Shown one piece after another: positions 1 through 8,383 of a stretch of 64,000 nucleotides of DNA. Origin of the DNA: JAYPHU01 sp038127535 (lineage in GTDB: Bacteria > Pseudomonadota > Alphaproteobacteria > Rhodospirillales > UBA2165). The notes beneath the pieces are model-generated. The model did not search any database. It worked only from the letters and a program-made list of their open reading frames with translations, and had not been told where the DNA came from. Made by a program: the position numbers and the translations under genes. Where the stretch lies: assembly GCA_038127535.1 (NCBI GenBank), contig JAYPHU010000020.1, positions 5,963-69,962 of the forward strand, given 5' to 3'. Each line of letters opens with the position of its first letter. Position 1 is the first letter of the stretch.

Positions 1-797
1 AGTACGCGCGGACGGCGAGCTACTTCTCCAACTCCGAACTGGCGTCCACCGGTCTGCCATCGCCGGAAGAGCTGAAAATCCTGACCCCGTTCAAGGACAA
101 GCTGCCGCCGGAGGTGTTTACCCAGACCTATCAGCCGCCCACCAATGACGGCTCCGGCCGCATCCGTAAACAATTGCGGACGGCGTTAAAGCTGTTGCGT
201 GAGGCGGGCTGGCAAATCAAAGACAAGAAACTGGTCAACGCCAAAACCGGCAAGCCGTTCGAGTTCGAAATTCTACTGATCACGCCGGCGTTCGAGCGGA
301 TTGTGTTGCCCTTCGCCAAGAACCTGGAGCGGCTGGGGATCAAGGCCAGCGTGCGGACGGTCGATACGGCCCAGTACCGCAAACGCACCGACGACTATGA
401 TTTCGATATGGTGGTCTCAGGGTTTGGCCAGTCTCTGTCACCCGGCAACGAACAGCGCGACTATTGGGGCAGTGATGCCGCCGCCCGGCCCGGCAGCCGA
501 AATCTGATCGGCATCAAGGACCCGGTGATCGATAAATTGGTCGAGCTGATTGTCGCCGCCCCGGACCGGGAAAGCCTGATTATCCGGACCCGGGCGCTGG
601 ATCGGGTGTTGCTGTGGAACCATTTTGTCATCCCGCACTGGCACATCCGGGATTTCCGCATCGCCTATTGGGACAAGTTCGGCCGGCCTCAAAAAACTCC
701 GGCTTACGGCATCGGCTTCGATGCCTGGTGGGTGGACCAAAACAAGGCCGCCGCCCTTGCGTCCAAATTAGCCAGCGGGACAAAAAGTTCCCAATAG
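1..797 (+). CDS. yejA: Peptide ABC transporter substrate-binding protein, YejA-like (5' end outside window)
   Basis: The frame is open from the first complete codon at position 3, so the gene starts upstream of the window; about 264 C-terminal residues are visible. The fragment near its start (SNSELASTGLPSPEELKIL) and the C-terminal lobe resemble family 5 extracellular solute-binding proteins of the YejA type. These periplasmic proteins deliver oligopeptides (microcin C in Escherichia coli) to a YejBEF permease. The three genes that follow are exactly those permease parts, which makes the assignment firm. The signal peptide cannot be seen. A 59-bp gap with no obvious terminator separates it from yejB, so one operon is likely. 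Confidence 0.88.
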   Translation, partial: YARTASYFSNSELASTGLPSPEELKILTPFKDKLPPEVFTQTYQPPTNDGSGRIRKQLRTALKLLREAGWQIKDKKLVNAKTGKPFEFEILLITPAFERIVLPFAKNLERLGIKASVRTVDTAQYRKRTDDYDFDMVVSGFGQSLSPGNEQRDYWGSDAAARPGSRNLIGIKDPVIDKLVELIVAAPDRESLIIRTRALDRVLLWNHFVIPHWHIRDFRIAYWDKFGRPQKTPAYGIGFDAWWVDQNKAAALASKLASGTKSSQ

Positions 798-856
798 TGG
801 ACCTCGCCATGGTATGCCGAAGGATATCAGCCACATAACCTAAGAGCCGCCGAACC

Positions 857-1972
857 ATGTTAGCCTATATTATTCGCCGACTGCTGTTCGTCGTTCCGAC
901 GCTCTTTGTCATCATCTTACTGAATTTTGTGATCATTCAGTTCGCGCCGGGCGGTCCCGTGGAACAAACCTTGGCGGAACTCCAGGGCACGTCCGAGGAT
1001 GCGACGGCCCGCGTCAGTGGCAGTTCGCAGGGAGAGACCGTCGCCCAAACCCCCTCGCCGTCCGGGCAGCCGGGTGGTGGACCGGTGAGCAAATATCGCG
1101 GCGCCCGTGGCTTGGACCCGGAACTGGTCAAGGAAATCGAGAGGCTCTACGGTTTTGACAAGCCGGCCCACGAACGGTTCTTCATAATGGTGAACAACTA
1201 TCTGCGCTTTGATCTGGGCGAGAGTTTCTTCCGCGACCGGAGCGTGGTGGATCTGGTGATCGACAAGCTGCCGGTGTCAATTTCCCTGGGCCTCTGGACA
1301 ACGCTGCTCACCTATCTCATTTCCATTCCTCTCGGGATTGCCAAGAGCGTGCGGGATGGCACCCGGTTCGATGTCTGGACCAGCGCCGTGGTGATTATTG
1401 GCAACGCTATCCCCGGCTTCCTGTTCGCGATTCTTTTGATCGTACTTTTCGCCGGCGGCAGTTTCTGGGACATCTTTCCGCTCAGGGGATTGGTCTCGCC
1501 CAATTGGGATGAGTTGAGCACCTTCGGAAAAATCACCGACTATCTGTGGCATATGGTCCTGCCGATCCTGGCTTTGGTGATCGGCAGCTTTGCCGGGCTG
1601 ACCATGCTGACCAAGAACTCTTTCTTGGAAGAGATCAACAAACAGTATGTGATCACCGCACGGTCCAAGGGCCTCACCGAAAACCGGGTGCTCTATGGGC
1701 ATGTGTTCCGCAACGCCATGTTGATCGTGATCGCCGGTTTCCCGGCGGCCTTTATCAGCATTCTGTTCACCGGCTCCATGCTGGTGGAGATTATTTTCTC
1801 CCTCGACGGCCTTGGACTGCTCGGTTTTGAAGCGCTCATCAACCGGGACTATCCGATCGTCTTTGGCACGCTCTATGTCTTTACCCTGTTGGGTCTGCTG
1901 CTTGGCATCATTGGCGACATCGCCTATCACATTGTCGATCCCCGGATTGATTTCGAAGCGCGGGAGGTGTAG
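857..1972 (+). CDS. yejB: Peptide ABC transporter permease YejB
   Basis: A 371-residue inner-membrane permease. The first membrane helix is at about residues 8-30. It is followed by a hydrophilic insert rich in Ser, Gly, Pro and Gln (about 45-85), then the core bundle (about 135-365). The cytoplasmic EAA-type loop that contacts the ATPase is visible at about 255-290 (EINKQYVITARSKG). The length matches YejB proteins, which are longer than DppB because of this insert. With YejE it should form the membrane channel for peptides delivered by YejA. yejE starts 3 bp after its stop codon, so the two are probably translationally coupled. Confidence 0.92.
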   Translation: MLAYIIRRLLFVVPTLFVIILLNFVIIQFAPGGPVEQTLAELQGTSEDATARVSGSSQGETVAQTPSPSGQPGGGPVSKYRGARGLDPELVKEIERLYGFDKPAHERFFIMVNNYLRFDLGESFFRDRSVVDLVIDKLPVSISLGLWTTLLTYLISIPLGIAKSVRDGTRFDVWTSAVVIIGNAIPGFLFAILLIVLFAGGSFWDIFPLRGLVSPNWDELSTFGKITDYLWHMVLPILALVIGSFAGLTMLTKNSFLEEINKQYVITARSKGLTENRVLYGHVFRNAMLIVIAGFPAAFISILFTGSMLVEIIFSLDGLGLLGFEALINRDYPIVFGTLYVFTLLGLLLGIIGDIAYHIVDPRIDFEAREV

Positions 1973-1975
1973 GCG

Positions 1976-3028
1976 ATGGCGGCGGACCGGCTCTTCGGCA
2001 TACGCATCACGCCCATCAACCGGCGGCGGATTGAAAATTTCACGGCCAACACGCGGGGGCATTGGTCCTTGTGGATTTTCCTGGTCCTGTTCTTCGTCAG
2101 CCTGTTTTCCGAATTTATCGCCAACGATAAGCCTATCCTGATCGGCTATGATGGCGGTTTATATGTCCCGGTTCTCATCTCCTACCCGGAAACCACCTTT
2201 GGCGGCGACTTCCCGACCGAGGCCGAATACACCGATCCGGAAGTCCAGGAGCTGATCCTGGAGAAGGGTTGGGTTCTCTGGCCGCTGATCCCCTACAGCT
2301 ATGACACGATTGTCAAAGACCTGCCGACCCCCGCGCCGTCGCCGCCCTCGGCGCAGAACTGGCTGGGCACTGATGATCAGGCGCGGGACGTGGTGGCGCG
2401 GCTTTTATACGGGTTCAGAATTTCGGTGCTGTTCGGTCTCATCCTGACGATCCTCAGCTCAATCGTCGGCATCGCCGCCGGCGCCTGGCAAGGCTATTTC
2501 GGCGGCTGGACGGACCTGATCTTCCAGCGTTTCATGGAAATTTGGGGCAGCATGCCCCAGCTCTTCATTCTGATCATTTTGGCCGGCTTGTTCGTGCCCA
2601 GCTTTTGGCTGCTCTTAGGCATTCTGTTGCTGTTCAGTTGGATGGGACTGGTCGGCGTGGTGCGGGCTGAGTTCCTTCGGGGCCGCAATTTCACGTATAT
2701 CCTGGCGGCTCGGGCGCTCGGCGTGTCCAACGCCAAGATCATGTTCAAGCACATCCTGCCCAACGCCATGGTCGCGACCATCACCTTTATGCCGTTCATC
2801 CTGTCGGGCTCCATCACCAGTCTGACGGCGCTGGACTTTTTGGGCCTTGGCCTGCCGCCGGGCTCCGCGTCCTTGGGTGAGGTTTTGAACCAGGGCAAAT
2901 CCAATCTGCAGGCGCCGTGGCTCGGCATTTCCGGATTTATCGTTCTGGCGATCATGTTGAGTCTTTTGATTTTCATCGGCGAGGCCGTGCGCGATGCGTT
3001 CGATCCCCGCAAGACATTCCGGAATTAG
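1976..3028 (+). CDS. yejE: Peptide ABC transporter permease YejE
   Basis: A 350-residue second permease of the Yej system. An N-terminal helix at about residues 25-45 is followed by a long periplasmic section (about 45-125) and a C-terminal bundle of membrane helices. The EAA loop is visible at about 238-268 (LAARALGVSNAKIMFKHILP). The large periplasmic section between helices 1 and 2 is typical of YejE and separates it from ordinary DppC proteins. It lies between yejB and yejF with 3-bp gaps on both sides, a tight operon. Confidence 0.92.
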   Translation: MAADRLFGIRITPINRRRIENFTANTRGHWSLWIFLVLFFVSLFSEFIANDKPILIGYDGGLYVPVLISYPETTFGGDFPTEAEYTDPEVQELILEKGWVLWPLIPYSYDTIVKDLPTPAPSPPSAQNWLGTDDQARDVVARLLYGFRISVLFGLILTILSSIVGIAAGAWQGYFGGWTDLIFQRFMEIWGSMPQLFILIILAGLFVPSFWLLLGILLLFSWMGLVGVVRAEFLRGRNFTYILAARALGVSNAKIMFKHILPNAMVATITFMPFILSGSITSLTALDFLGLGLPPGSASLGEVLNQGKSNLQAPWLGISGFIVLAIMLSLLIFIGEAVRDAFDPRKTFRN

Positions 3029-3031
3029 TCC

Positions 3032-4669
3032 ATGGCCAACTTGCTAACCATAAAAGATTTGGCGGTCAGTTTTGGCCGGAACACGGAGCCGGGCGGCCGC
3101 GAGGTCCAGGCGGTCAAAAATGCGTCCCTGGAGATCGAACGGGGCGAGATCGTCGCCCTGGTCGGTGAATCGGGCTCAGGCAAGTCGGTAACCGCGCTCT
3201 CGGTGATGCGGCTGTTGCCGTATCCACTGGCCTGGCACCCCAAGGGCAGTATCATCTTCGATGGCCAGGAGGTCATAGATTCGCCGGAGGCGGACATGCG
3301 CGCGATCCGCGGCAACCGCATCTCCATGATCTTCCAGGAACCGCTGAATTCGCTCAATCCGCTGCATAGTATTGAGAAACAGATTGGCGAGGTTTTGCAT
3401 CTGCACAAGCGCATGACACCGGCTCAGGCCCGCGCCCGGATCGAGGAGCTGTTGGACCTGGTCGGCATGCCCGACGCCAAATCACGGCTGCACGCCATGC
3501 CGCACGAATTTTCCGGCGGTCAGCAGCAGCGGATCATGATCGCCATGGCGCTGGCTAACGAGCCCGAACTGTTGATCGCCGATGAGCCGACAACGGCGCT
3601 GGACGTCACCGTCCAGGCGCAGGTTCTAAAGCTGCTGCGGGAGTTGACCGAGAAATTGGACATGGGCCTGCTGCTGATCACCCATGATCTGGGCATCGTC
3701 CGGCGTATGGCGGACCATGTCTATGTCATGCAGGACGGCGTACTGGTGGAACATCAGGACACCGAAGCCCTGTTCACCAATCCCACTCATGGGTACACCC
3801 AGCGCCTGCTTTCCGCCGAACCTTCGGGCCGGCCCGATCCTGTGCCGGACGGTTCGCCGGAGGTGCTGACCGGGCGGGATGTGAAAGTCTGGTTCCCAAT
3901 CAAAAAAGGCGTCATCCGGCGGGTGGTCGGCCATATCAAGGCGGTGGACGGCATTACACTCAATCTTCGGGAAGGCCATACGCTGGGCGTTGTCGGCGAA
4001 TCCGGGTCGGGAAAATCCACCCTCGGCCGGGCGCTCCTGCGGCTCGACACCAGCATGGGCGACATCGAATTTCAGGGTAAAGACATCCAGGCTCTCGGCT
4101 GGAAAGACATGATGCCGCTCCGCCGGGAAATGCAGATCGTCTTCCAGGACCCGTTCGGCTCCCTCAGTCCCAGACTGTCGGTCTTCCAGATCGTCGAGGA
4201 GGGGCTGTTGGTGCACGGGCTCGGCGGCACTTATGAAGAACGCCGCGTCTTTGTGGCTGAAGCCTTACGGGAGGTCGACCTGGATCCTGACAGCATGGAC
4301 CGCTACCCCCACGAATTTTCCGGCGGCCAGCGCCAGCGTATCTGTATCGCCCGCGCGCTGGTGCTCAAGCCCAAGATGATGGTGCTGGATGAGCCCACCT
4401 CGGCACTGGATATGTCAGTGCAGGCGCAAATCGTTGATCTGTTGCGGGACCTGCAAAAGAAGCACGGGCTCGCCTATCTGTTTATCAGCCACGATCTGAA
4501 AGTGGTCCGCGCCCTGGCGCACGATCTGATCGTCATCAAGGGTGGCGTGGTGGTGGAGCAGGGAACCGCCGATCAGGTCTTCGACAATCCGCAAAAGGAC
4601 TACACCAAGGCGCTGATGAAAGCCGCCTTCGAGATCGAAGCGGATGAGAGCGGCGTGGTGTCGTTCTAG
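3032..4669 (+). CDS. yejF: Peptide ABC transporter ATP-binding protein YejF (duplicated ATPase)
   Basis: A 545-residue fusion of two ABC ATPase domains that powers YejBE. Domain 1 has Walker A GESGSGKS at about residue 45, signature FSGGQQQR at about 160 and Walker B LLIADEPTTALD near 185. Domain 2 has Walker A near 322, signature FSGGQRQR near 428 and Walker B MMVLDEPTSALD near 450. Each half ends with the oligopeptide-transporter C-terminal extension. All catalytic motifs look intact. The stop codon TAG shares the palindrome CTAG with the stop of the convergent uppP gene, so the two coding regions overlap by 4 bp. Confidence 0.94.
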   Translation: MANLLTIKDLAVSFGRNTEPGGREVQAVKNASLEIERGEIVALVGESGSGKSVTALSVMRLLPYPLAWHPKGSIIFDGQEVIDSPEADMRAIRGNRISMIFQEPLNSLNPLHSIEKQIGEVLHLHKRMTPAQARARIEELLDLVGMPDAKSRLHAMPHEFSGGQQQRIMIAMALANEPELLIADEPTTALDVTVQAQVLKLLRELTEKLDMGLLLITHDLGIVRRMADHVYVMQDGVLVEHQDTEALFTNPTHGYTQRLLSAEPSGRPDPVPDGSPEVLTGRDVKVWFPIKKGVIRRVVGHIKAVDGITLNLREGHTLGVVGESGSGKSTLGRALLRLDTSMGDIEFQGKDIQALGWKDMMPLRREMQIVFQDPFGSLSPRLSVFQIVEEGLLVHGLGGTYEERRVFVAEALREVDLDPDSMDRYPHEFSGGQRQRICIARALVLKPKMMVLDEPTSALDMSVQAQIVDLLRDLQKKHGLAYLFISHDLKVVRALAHDLIVIKGGVVVEQGTADQVFDNPQKDYTKALMKAAFEIEADESGVVSF

Positions 4670-5499
4670 AACAGCTGAAAGTCGGGCGCCCAATAGGCGA
4701 TGTAGAGCAGGCCCGCGCCCAGGAACAGCCGGTAGATCACAAACGGTGTGAAGCTGGCCCGCTTGAGCCAGACCATCAACAGGGCGATGACGATCAGGGC
4801 AAAGCCGAAGGCCATGGCGCCGACGGTGAGCGCTTCGCGCAAAAGCACTTCATTCTGGCTCTCGTAAAGTTCCCAGCCTTTCAACGAGCCCGCAGCAATG
4901 ATTACCGGAATGGAGAGCAGTAGAGAAAATCGCGCCGCGTCCTGACGCTCAACACCGAGGAACCGGGTGGCCGTCATGGTGATACCGGCGCGGCTGGTGC
5001 CAGGAATGAGCGCCAATACTTGGAATAGGCCGATGAAAAAGGCGCCGGCAAAAGAGATATGTTCGATCCGGCTGATGGTCATATTGATCTTGTCGGCGAT
5101 AAAGAGGAGAATCCCGAATCCCAGCGTCGTCCAGCCGATCACCTCGATGGAGCGGAAGGCGTCGCCCATATAGGCGCTGATATAGAAACCTGCGGCAATT
5201 ACCGGCAGGGTGGCCAGGATCAACTTCATCAACAGGTAAAATTCCCGGTCTAACGGCCGGCGATTGGACATCTGTTTGAAGCTGCGCAGCACCGAACCTG
5301 TCATCGAAAGCAGATCCTGCCAGAAATACAGCATGACGGCGAGCAAGGTGCCCACATGCACCGCCACATCAATCAGCAATCCCTGATCCGCCCAGCCGGT
5401 CAGCTTCGGCACGAGGATGAGATGCCCGGAACTTGAAACGGGCAAAAATTCGGTGATGCCTTGCACGGCGGCGAGGACAAAAAGCTGAATGAGTGGCAC
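4666..5499 (-). CDS. uppP: Undecaprenyl-diphosphatase UppP (BacA)
   Basis: A 277-residue integral membrane phosphatase. It dephosphorylates undecaprenyl diphosphate to recycle the lipid carrier of peptidoglycan and other envelope glycans, and it is linked to bacitracin resistance. The two family motifs are present: the Glu/Ser-rich block with ITEFLPVSSSGH at about residues 15-26 and the PGTSRAGIT block in the second half. I chose the GTG at 5499 rather than a longer frame beginning at 5649. Family homology begins right there (VPLIQLFVLAAVQGITEF), and an AAAAGG sits about 9 nt upstream. The extra 50 residues of the longer frame look non-coding. Confidence 0.93.
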   Translation of the reverse strand: MPLIQLFVLAAVQGITEFLPVSSSGHLILVPKLTGWADQGLLIDVAVHVGTLLAVMLYFWQDLLSMTGSVLRSFKQMSNRRPLDREFYLLMKLILATLPVIAAGFYISAYMGDAFRSIEVIGWTTLGFGILLFIADKINMTISRIEHISFAGAFFIGLFQVLALIPGTSRAGITMTATRFLGVERQDAARFSLLLSIPVIIAAGSLKGWELYESQNEVLLREALTVGAMAFGFALIVIALLMVWLKRASFTPFVIYRLFLGAGLLYIAYWAPDFQLF

Positions 5500-5671
5500 G
5501 AAGTCAGGCCTTTTCTTGTCGGCAAACGGTCTTGGGCTTCCTGAAAACCGAAATAGGCCCGCCACTCCTAAAATTTTCTTAAGGGGATCGAACAAATAAG
5601 CGTCGGCGTACTGGCAATCCAGGAAATACGCACCTATATCCCGCCGCAATTATTTTTTATAAGAGTATCCC

Positions 5672-6340
5672 ATGCGCACCCTCTATCACCTTTGGCTTGA
5701 TCCCCACGCCCGAAAAGTCCGGATCGTTCTTGCCGAGAAAAAACTCGAATTCCAGATGGTCGTCGAACAGGTCTGGGAACGGCGGCGCCAATTCCTGGCT
5801 CTGAACCCGGCGGGCGAAGTGCCTGTTCTGGTGGAGCCTGACAATACGGTGTTGGCGGATTCGGCGGCTATTTGTGAATACTTGGAAGAACATTCGCCGG
5901 AGCCCAATTTGCTGGGCCGCAAACCCTATGAGCGGGCCGAGGTGCGGCGTCTGGTGGCCTGGTTCGACCGCAAGTTCAACACCGAGGTTACCGAGCTTCT
6001 GGTGCAGGAAAAGGTGATGAAACGGTTCTTAGGGCTTGGAGAGCCGGATTCCCGCACCATTCGCGCCGCCCAGCAGAACATTCATACGCATCTGGACTAT
6101 ATCGCGTTCCTCACCGACCGGCGGCACTGGCTGGCGGGGGAGGATATGACCCTCGCCGACATCGCCGCCGCCGCGCATATCTCTGCCATCGACTATCTGG
6201 GCGACGTGCCGTGGAACGACCACAAGTCGGCCAAGCACTGGTATGCGCGGATCAAGTCCCGGCCAAGCCTCAGGCCGATCCTGGCAGATTCCATCCCCGG
6301 CCTGCCCGCGCCCAAGCATTACGCGAACCTGGATTTCTAA
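5672..6340 (+). CDS. Glutathione S-transferase family protein
   Basis: A 222-residue soluble protein with an N-terminal thioredoxin-fold glutathione-binding domain and an all-helical C-terminal domain. The glutathione-site block NPAGEVPVLVE followed by LADSAAICEYLEE (about residues 50-75) is clear. The extreme N-terminus (TLYHLWLDPHARKVRI) follows the pattern of bacterial GSTs of uncertain substrate. It is one of three GST genes in the window, and gshA and ggt are also here. The substrate is unknown. It stands alone, with uppP divergent upstream and a repeat-rich gap downstream. Confidence 0.85.
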   Translation: MRTLYHLWLDPHARKVRIVLAEKKLEFQMVVEQVWERRRQFLALNPAGEVPVLVEPDNTVLADSAAICEYLEEHSPEPNLLGRKPYERAEVRRLVAWFDRKFNTEVTELLVQEKVMKRFLGLGEPDSRTIRAAQQNIHTHLDYIAFLTDRRHWLAGEDMTLADIAAAAHISAIDYLGDVPWNDHKSAKHWYARIKSRPSLRPILADSIPGLPAPKHYANLDF

Positions 6341-6346
6341 ATGTGC

Positions 6347-6366
6347 CACGCAGGAATTCCTGCGTG
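6347..6366. repeat. 20-bp perfect palindrome
   Basis: CACGCAGGAATTCCTGCGTG reads the same on both strands and starts 7 bp after the GST stop codon. It could form a cruciform, an RNA hairpin at the transcript end, or a dimeric protein site. There is no U-run after it. Confidence 0.7.
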
Positions 6367-6490
6367 CCGGTTGGACGTCATGCGCGGACTTGCGCGGGTT
6401 GTTCTCGCACATGACCCGCGTATCCATCGTCTCAAAACCACTGAGCACAAAAGGCAGTGCCATTCTCCCGTGTCTTCTTTTTTTGCGTCG

Positions 6491-6570
6491 CCCCCGACTC
6501 GCGAAGCGACTGTCGGGGGTCTATTGGCATGGTTAGGATGGTTCCCCGAGAATTACTTCGCAACTCGGGG
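6491..6570. repeat. Two successive REP-like hairpins
   Basis: Hairpin 1 pairs CCCCCGAC (6491-6498) with GTCGGGGG (6512-6519), with an inner CGC/GCG pairing. Hairpin 2 pairs CCCCGAG (6544-6550) with CTCGGGG (6564-6570) and is followed by ATGACG. The second resembles the short extragenic palindromes often found scattered in proteobacterial genomes. Copy number elsewhere is unknown. Confidence 0.5.
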
Positions 6571-6617
6571 ATGACGCATTTGGTGTTAAGGAAGTGACCC
6601 GTGGGTTCATATTAATC

Positions 6618-6695
6618 AAACCACGAAGGACACAAAGGACACGAAGCCGGCGGAGCAGATGGCTTCCTTCGTGTCCTTTGTGCACTTTGTGGTTT
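6618..6695. repeat. Long inverted repeat with ACGAAGGACAC-type arms
   Basis: A 29-nt left arm (6618-6646) and a 29-nt right arm (6667-6695) are complementary at 26 of 29 positions, around a 20-nt loop. Each arm is built of near-tandem ACGAAGGAC/ACAAAGGAC words. I associate such words with dispersed intergenic repeats in environmental bacteria, but I could not search for copies. The right arm ends just before the stop codon of the TPR gene. Confidence 0.7.
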
Positions 6696-6702
6696 ATCTT
6701 TC

Positions 6703-7458
6703 CTACCCACCGCCATCCAGGCGTTCAAGGTTCGCCTGCGCCGACTTGGCGGCGGCCGAGTCCTTAGCCACCTCGATCACTTGCAGCCAGTCCCGGCGCG
6801 CGCCGTCGTCATCGCCGATCAGCCGGCGGACAATGCCGCTTTCCAGCAACCCTTCGGGATGGTTGGGTTCAAGGGAGAGGGCGTGCGTGACGTCCCGGAT
6901 GGCGTCCTGAACCTTGTCCAGCTGGCGTAGGGCGCTGGCCCGATAGACCCGGGCAAACACGTGATCCGGCGCGCGGGCGATCACATGATCCAAATCGCGG
7001 ACCGCATCGCCATAGGCGTCCCGCGCCGCCAAGGCCTGGGACCGGTCGATATAAAGGCCCAGGTTCTCGGCGTTCAGTTTAATCGCAGCGGTCAGCAGGG
7101 ATTCCGCTTTCTCCGGTTTGTTTGCCACCAGCCACGCCTGGCCGGCTTGGCCCAAAATGGCCGCCTTGAACGCTGAGCCGGCTTTGACCGTTTGGGCGAG
7201 GGATTCCAGCCGTTCCGCCGCGTCCACCGTGTGCCCCATGTTGAGGAGAGAGACAGCGGCGCAGTGGCTGGCCGCATCGCCGCCGCCCAATCCTTTCCAC
7301 AAGGTCGCGTTCTCGAAGCCCTTATCGGGATTGGTGCGCGCCAACTGCATGCAGGCGGCGTATTCCTTTTCCGGATCGATTTCCTTGGCCTGACACGGGG
7401 CGGGCTCGATCCCGCTGGCGATCAGCGCGGACGCGGCGATGACAAAAATGGTGCGCAA
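6703..7458 (-). CDS. Exported TPR-repeat protein
   Basis: A 251-residue protein with an N-terminal signal peptide (hydrophobic residues about 3-17, likely cleavage near QA-KE at about residue 25). The body is made of tetratricopeptide repeats. The clearest units are at about residues 100-215, with repeated patterns such as DRSQALAARDAYGDAVRDLD and YRASALRQLDKVQDAIRD. It is probably a periplasmic protein that scaffolds protein-protein contacts. No enzymatic motif is visible and I cannot name a partner. The next gene is divergent with a gap of 31 bp. Confidence 0.75.
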   Translation of the reverse strand: MRTIFVIAASALIASGIEPAPCQAKEIDPEKEYAACMQLARTNPDKGFENATLWKGLGGGDAASHCAAVSLLNMGHTVDAAERLESLAQTVKAGSAFKAAILGQAGQAWLVANKPEKAESLLTAAIKLNAENLGLYIDRSQALAARDAYGDAVRDLDHVIARAPDHVFARVYRASALRQLDKVQDAIRDVTHALSLEPNHPEGLLESGIVRRLIGDDDGARRDWLQVIEVAKDSAAAKSAQANLERLDGGG

Positions 7459-7489
7459 ATGACCCCTCGCCTTTCCTTTAGAGGATAGT

Positions 7490-8383
7490 ATGATCCCAAC
7501 AACTCATAGCAGACAAGCCGCCGCCAAATCCATGTCTCTCAATCCCTCTCTTTTCTGTATCGGCCTTGGGTATTCCGCCCGGTATTTGGCGCAGCGCCTG
7601 TTGCCCAAAGGCTGGACGGTGACCGGCACCTACCGGGAAGACCCGCCCGCCGGGTTGCCCGCCGGGGTCCGTCTGGTGAAATATGGAGACGTCTCGTCCA
7701 AGGATTTGTCGGAGACCACCCGTCTGTTGCTGTCCGCGCCGCCGGGCCCGGATGGCGATCCGGTGATGGCGGATTTAGGGACGGCGATCCGCGAGGCCGA
7801 GAGCCTGCAATGGATCGGCTATTTGTCGACCACCGGCGTCTACGGTGACGCGGGCGGCGCCTGGGTGGACGAAAGCTCGCCGCTTAACCCCGGCAATGAC
7901 CGGGGCCGCTACCGGGCGGACGCCGAAGCCGCGTGGTTGGCGTTCGGAGAGAAGACGAGCGTGCCGGTGCAGGTCTTCCGGCTGGCCGGCATCTATGGAC
8001 CGGGCCGCAACCCAGTGGATCAGGTAAAGCGGGGTACGGCCAGGCGTATCGACAAGCCCGGTCATGCGTTTTCACGAATTCATGTGGAGGACATCGCGGC
8101 CGTCTTGGAGGCGTCGATCAATACCCCCAATGCCGGCGCGATCTATAATGTCTGCGATGACGAGCCCGCGCCTCAGGCCGATGTCATCGCCCATGCGTGT
8201 GGGCTGTTGGGGGTGGACATATTGCCGTTGATTCGGTTCGACGACGCGGCGAGAGACATGTCGCCCATGGCGCTGAGTTTCTGGGCGGACAACCGCCGGG
8301 TTTCCAACAAACGCCTGCGGGAGGAATTGGGGGTGAATTTAAGCTATCCCACTTACCGCGAAGGGCTGGCGTCGCTGGCCTAA
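7490..8383 (+). CDS. NAD(P)-dependent epimerase/dehydratase-like protein (atypical SDR, YeeZ-like)
   Basis: A 297-residue Rossmann-fold protein of the atypical short-chain dehydrogenase group. The nucleotide-binding motif GLGYSARYLAQ is at about residues 25-36. YLSTTGVYGDAGG follows near 108, GRYRADAEAAW near 140 and RLAGIYGPGRNP near 165. The usual YxxxK is replaced (YRADA), as often in this subgroup, so catalysis may differ or be absent. The ATG at 7490 has an AGAGGA just upstream. An internal ATG at 7532 fits the homologous N-terminus better but has no ribosome site. Its stop overlaps that of the convergent hydrolase (CTAA). Confidence 0.78.
   Translation: MIPTTHSRQAAAKSMSLNPSLFCIGLGYSARYLAQRLLPKGWTVTGTYREDPPAGLPAGVRLVKYGDVSSKDLSETTRLLLSAPPGPDGDPVMADLGTAIREAESLQWIGYLSTTGVYGDAGGAWVDESSPLNPGNDRGRYRADAEAAWLAFGEKTSVPVQVFRLAGIYGPGRNPVDQVKRGTARRIDKPGHAFSRIHVEDIAAVLEASINTPNAGAIYNVCDDEPAPQADVIAHACGLLGVDILPLIRFDDAARDMSPMALSFWADNRRVSNKRLREELGVNLSYPTYREGLASLA

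Larger units (their letters stand above)
6341..6702. other. Gene-free stretch rich in inverted repeats
   Basis: This 362-bp gap between the GST and TPR genes has no convincing coding frame. It holds a 20-bp perfect palindrome (6347-6366), two GC-rich hairpins (6491-6519 and 6544-6570) and a 78-bp long-armed inverted repeat (6618-6695). Such density suggests a landing place for dispersed repeat elements rather than promoters. Transcripts from both flanking genes run into it (convergent), so it may also act as a transcript-end or mRNA-stabilising region. No U-run follows the palindromes closely enough to call a classical terminator. Confidence 0.6.
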
